Source: Cordia subcordata
Lineage: Eukaryota > Streptophyta > Magnoliopsida > Boraginales > Cordiaceae
Direction: 5' to 3'
Assembly (NCBI GenBank): GCA_028554755.1
Contig: JAPTOF010000001.1
Span: 42,146,001 to 42,210,000 of the forward strand
DNA: 64,000 nt
Shown: positions 61,851 to 64,000 of the stretch, in pieces
How the letters are laid out: every line of letters starts with the position of its first letter
Position numbering within the stretch: the first letter of the stretch is position 1
Made by a program: the position numbers and the translations under genes
Notes under the pieces: generated by a model
The model's input: only the letters and a program-made list of their open reading frames with translations
Told to the model about the DNA's origin: nothing
Databases searched by the model: none

Positions 61851-63971
61851 AGGGTAAAATGCACTACACTCCCCTGTGATTTACTTTAAATACACAATAT
61901 CTCACTATAGTGTCAAAAGTCTCACAATAAGTTCCAGTGGTAAATAAAAATTCCACGTGCACCCCTCTACCGTCTATACTCACTAGTGGTGTTAAAATTT
62001 ACAACAAAAATGACATTAATAGTCTTACCCTAATTGTTCAATTAGCTTCTCTTTTCCTTTTAACTCATCACATATAAGACAGCTCAAATTACTTTTGATT
62101 TTAATACAATGGAGAAATAAATTTCATTCAAAATCCAACACATAAAAAAATTAGAATCCGATGACAAACAACAAATAAATTAACAAATAGGAATTATATA
62201 AATTGAAGATAAACAAATGAATAACTAATAATATTTTATTTGTGATGGGTGTTGAATCCATCAAAAATAAAATTCATATTCCACCTCACTATTTACAATA
62301 GTGGTGAAAAGAGTTGAACCCATAGGGATTGGTTTAAAATATACTTTTTATACCAATATGAAAGAACAAGTGAAATATAAGAGAACGGGGGGTTGTGAAA
62401 TTATATATACAATAAATTAAAAAAACTAAATAACTAACAAAAGCTTAGAAATAAAGTGAAATAATAAAGAAAAAGAGTTAAATGATAAAATACCTAGCCT
62501 GGGGTATATTCTTCGTTCAAGCCTACAAATCTAATCCTAGATGCAAAGATGACTTACACCTATTTGATAAACCAGTTATGGTCGCTGGTACAGCCAAACA
62601 ACCTCATCTTTTCTTTCAATTTTAATAATGGTTTAAATCCCTACGATTTCTCCCTATTATCGTCTTATCTATTAGATGGTCTAACCCCCTAAGATACCCG
62701 TGGAGTCTATTTAATGGCAGCACTAAATTCTAGAAAGACCTGATCTTAATAGTTGATTCTCTCGCGGCAATTGCTCAGTTAGATTATGTGTTTACACAGG
62801 AGACCTGGTCACCACTATTTTTAGATTAATTAAATTAATCTATCTGGCTACTTGTCATCAAGCAATTGAATAATCACCAGCAAATTAAACAATCACAATA
62901 CAATATTAATTCTTAAAACAGTTAATACACAAATACTAAAACGAAGGGAAAGGAGAAAATCAGTTAGATCTCACATATTTTGCATAACCACAAACTTCGA
63001 ATTAACCCCTGTTAGGATAAAAATTTGACAATTAGGCGCCTAGAAGAAAGAAAAATATTTGCTGGAAAAAAAATAATGAATAAAAGCTTTCCTCATTCTT
63101 ACATAGTTTCCTCGAGATTTTATAGAAAAAAAATATCTAACTTAAGAGTTCCTTCAGATAAAGAAACTCTTTTAATGCTATCTAAAATAAAAACTCATCA
63201 AAAATAGTTTCCTTTCCTTCTAAGATTAATGCGTATTTTTTTTGTCAACAATTCCTTTTTAAGAAATGTGCAAAATATCTTTCAATTCTTGGTCAAAGTT
63301 GGTCAATCCCGTGTAGACTTTGTATAGTATTTCTCAAGGTGGCAGAATAAATTTTATCAGCTCCAAACACATCCAAAAGTGCTTTGAATCCATATATAAT
63401 GCTTCTAGTTCTTTTTCCCAAGTATAAACATGCAAAAATACAAAAAAAAGCACCAATTAGGAAACATCTAATTTCAGAATTAAGCGTAAATAAGTATAAA
63501 TTAAAGACTTATTTAGGACTTATTAATTTGTAATTAAGAGCTTAAAAGAGGAGGTGAGCAGTAGATTGATTTGGTAGAAAGCAAACGTCATCACGGTAAT
63601 CCATTTTTGGACACGAAAAGGAAATTCTATATATGAACAGAACTGGAAAGAAGAAAACGAGACTTGTAATGCACTCTGAGAAGGAAGCGTGCAAGAGATA
63701 GTAAAGGAGAGAGATGAATGTTGGAAAAGAAACGTGAGAAACGAAAGGGAACTCTTTAGACTTTGGACAATATTGTCCAAAAAAAAAAAAAAAACAATGA
63801 TAAGTCTATTAATGTATTTTTGTTGTAAAATTTAACAATGTTAAGGAATGGTAAACGGCAAGAGGGAGCACATAGAACTTTTAATCACCGGAAGGGGTTA
63901 TCGTGAAACTTTTGGCACAAGGGAGTGTTGTTCATTTATTGTAGACTATAGGGAATTTAATGTATTTTACT
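61851..63971. mobile_element. MULE-like non-autonomous element with ~190-bp arms
   Basis: The left arm (61851-62035) starts AGGGTAAAATGCACTACACT and matches the complement of the right arm (about 63785-63971, starting AGTAAAATACATTAAATTCC); TTAAAATTTACAACAAAAAT near the inner ends is almost the same in both. The flanks CAAAATTTA (61842-61850) and AAAAAATTA (63972-63980) agree at seven of nine bases, which fits a MULE target duplication. The 1.75-kb interior has a GC-richer part (62500-62830) that I do not recognise and no convincing gene. Confidence 0.6.
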
Positions 63972-64000
63972 AAAAAATTAATTAATTTGCTTTGTTATCG

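Overview
The window is nuclear DNA of a flowering plant, most likely a eudicot. It is AT-rich, its genes are split by GT-AG introns, it is full of (TA)n, (CT)n and (GA)n microsatellites, and it carries plant transposon families throughout. I cannot name the species from the sequence alone. All exon joins and repeat boundaries were read by eye; no alignment or database search was run.

Three ordinary plant genes can be rebuilt with open reading frames across their exons. They are a gibberellin 2-oxidase on the plus strand (28919-33349, 3 exons, 361 aa), an alkaline/neutral invertase of family GH100 on the minus strand (34342-38494, 6 coding exons, 682 aa), and an R2R3-MYB factor of the MYB108/MYB2/MYB62 type on the minus strand (51133-52885, 3 exons, 327 aa). 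They act in hormone inactivation, sucrose breakdown and transcription; nothing in the sequence shows that they work together.

The left 27 kb is mostly mobile DNA. Positions 5573-15417 look like a minus-strand Helitron carrying a broken RPA-like/PIF1-helicase fusion gene. A decayed Tnt1/Tork-like Ty1-copia element (7909-13527, duplicated target TGACA) is nested in it. Positions 16693-22028 are a Mutator-like element with ~505-bp inverted repeats and a ~10-bp target duplication, and it encloses a FAR1/FHY3-type transposase gene (17814-20155). Positions 22688-26182 are a non-autonomous LTR element (target ATAAT) with a 69-bp tandem array. Positions 26409-27024 are a short CACTA element (target AAC) that contains an snRNA-type promoter pair.

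The right half holds many non-autonomous DNA elements: Harbinger/Tourist-type elements with TTA/TAA targets, two abutting hAT elements, and three elements with long inverted repeats (42.6-44.2, 59.9-60.7 and 61.85-63.97 kb).

I found no clearly new biological system. The most interesting items are the MULE that still encloses a FAR1-type gene, the Helitron RPA-helicase fusion, the CACTA element with a correctly spaced USE-TATA pair, and the LTR element built around a codon-multiple tandem array.
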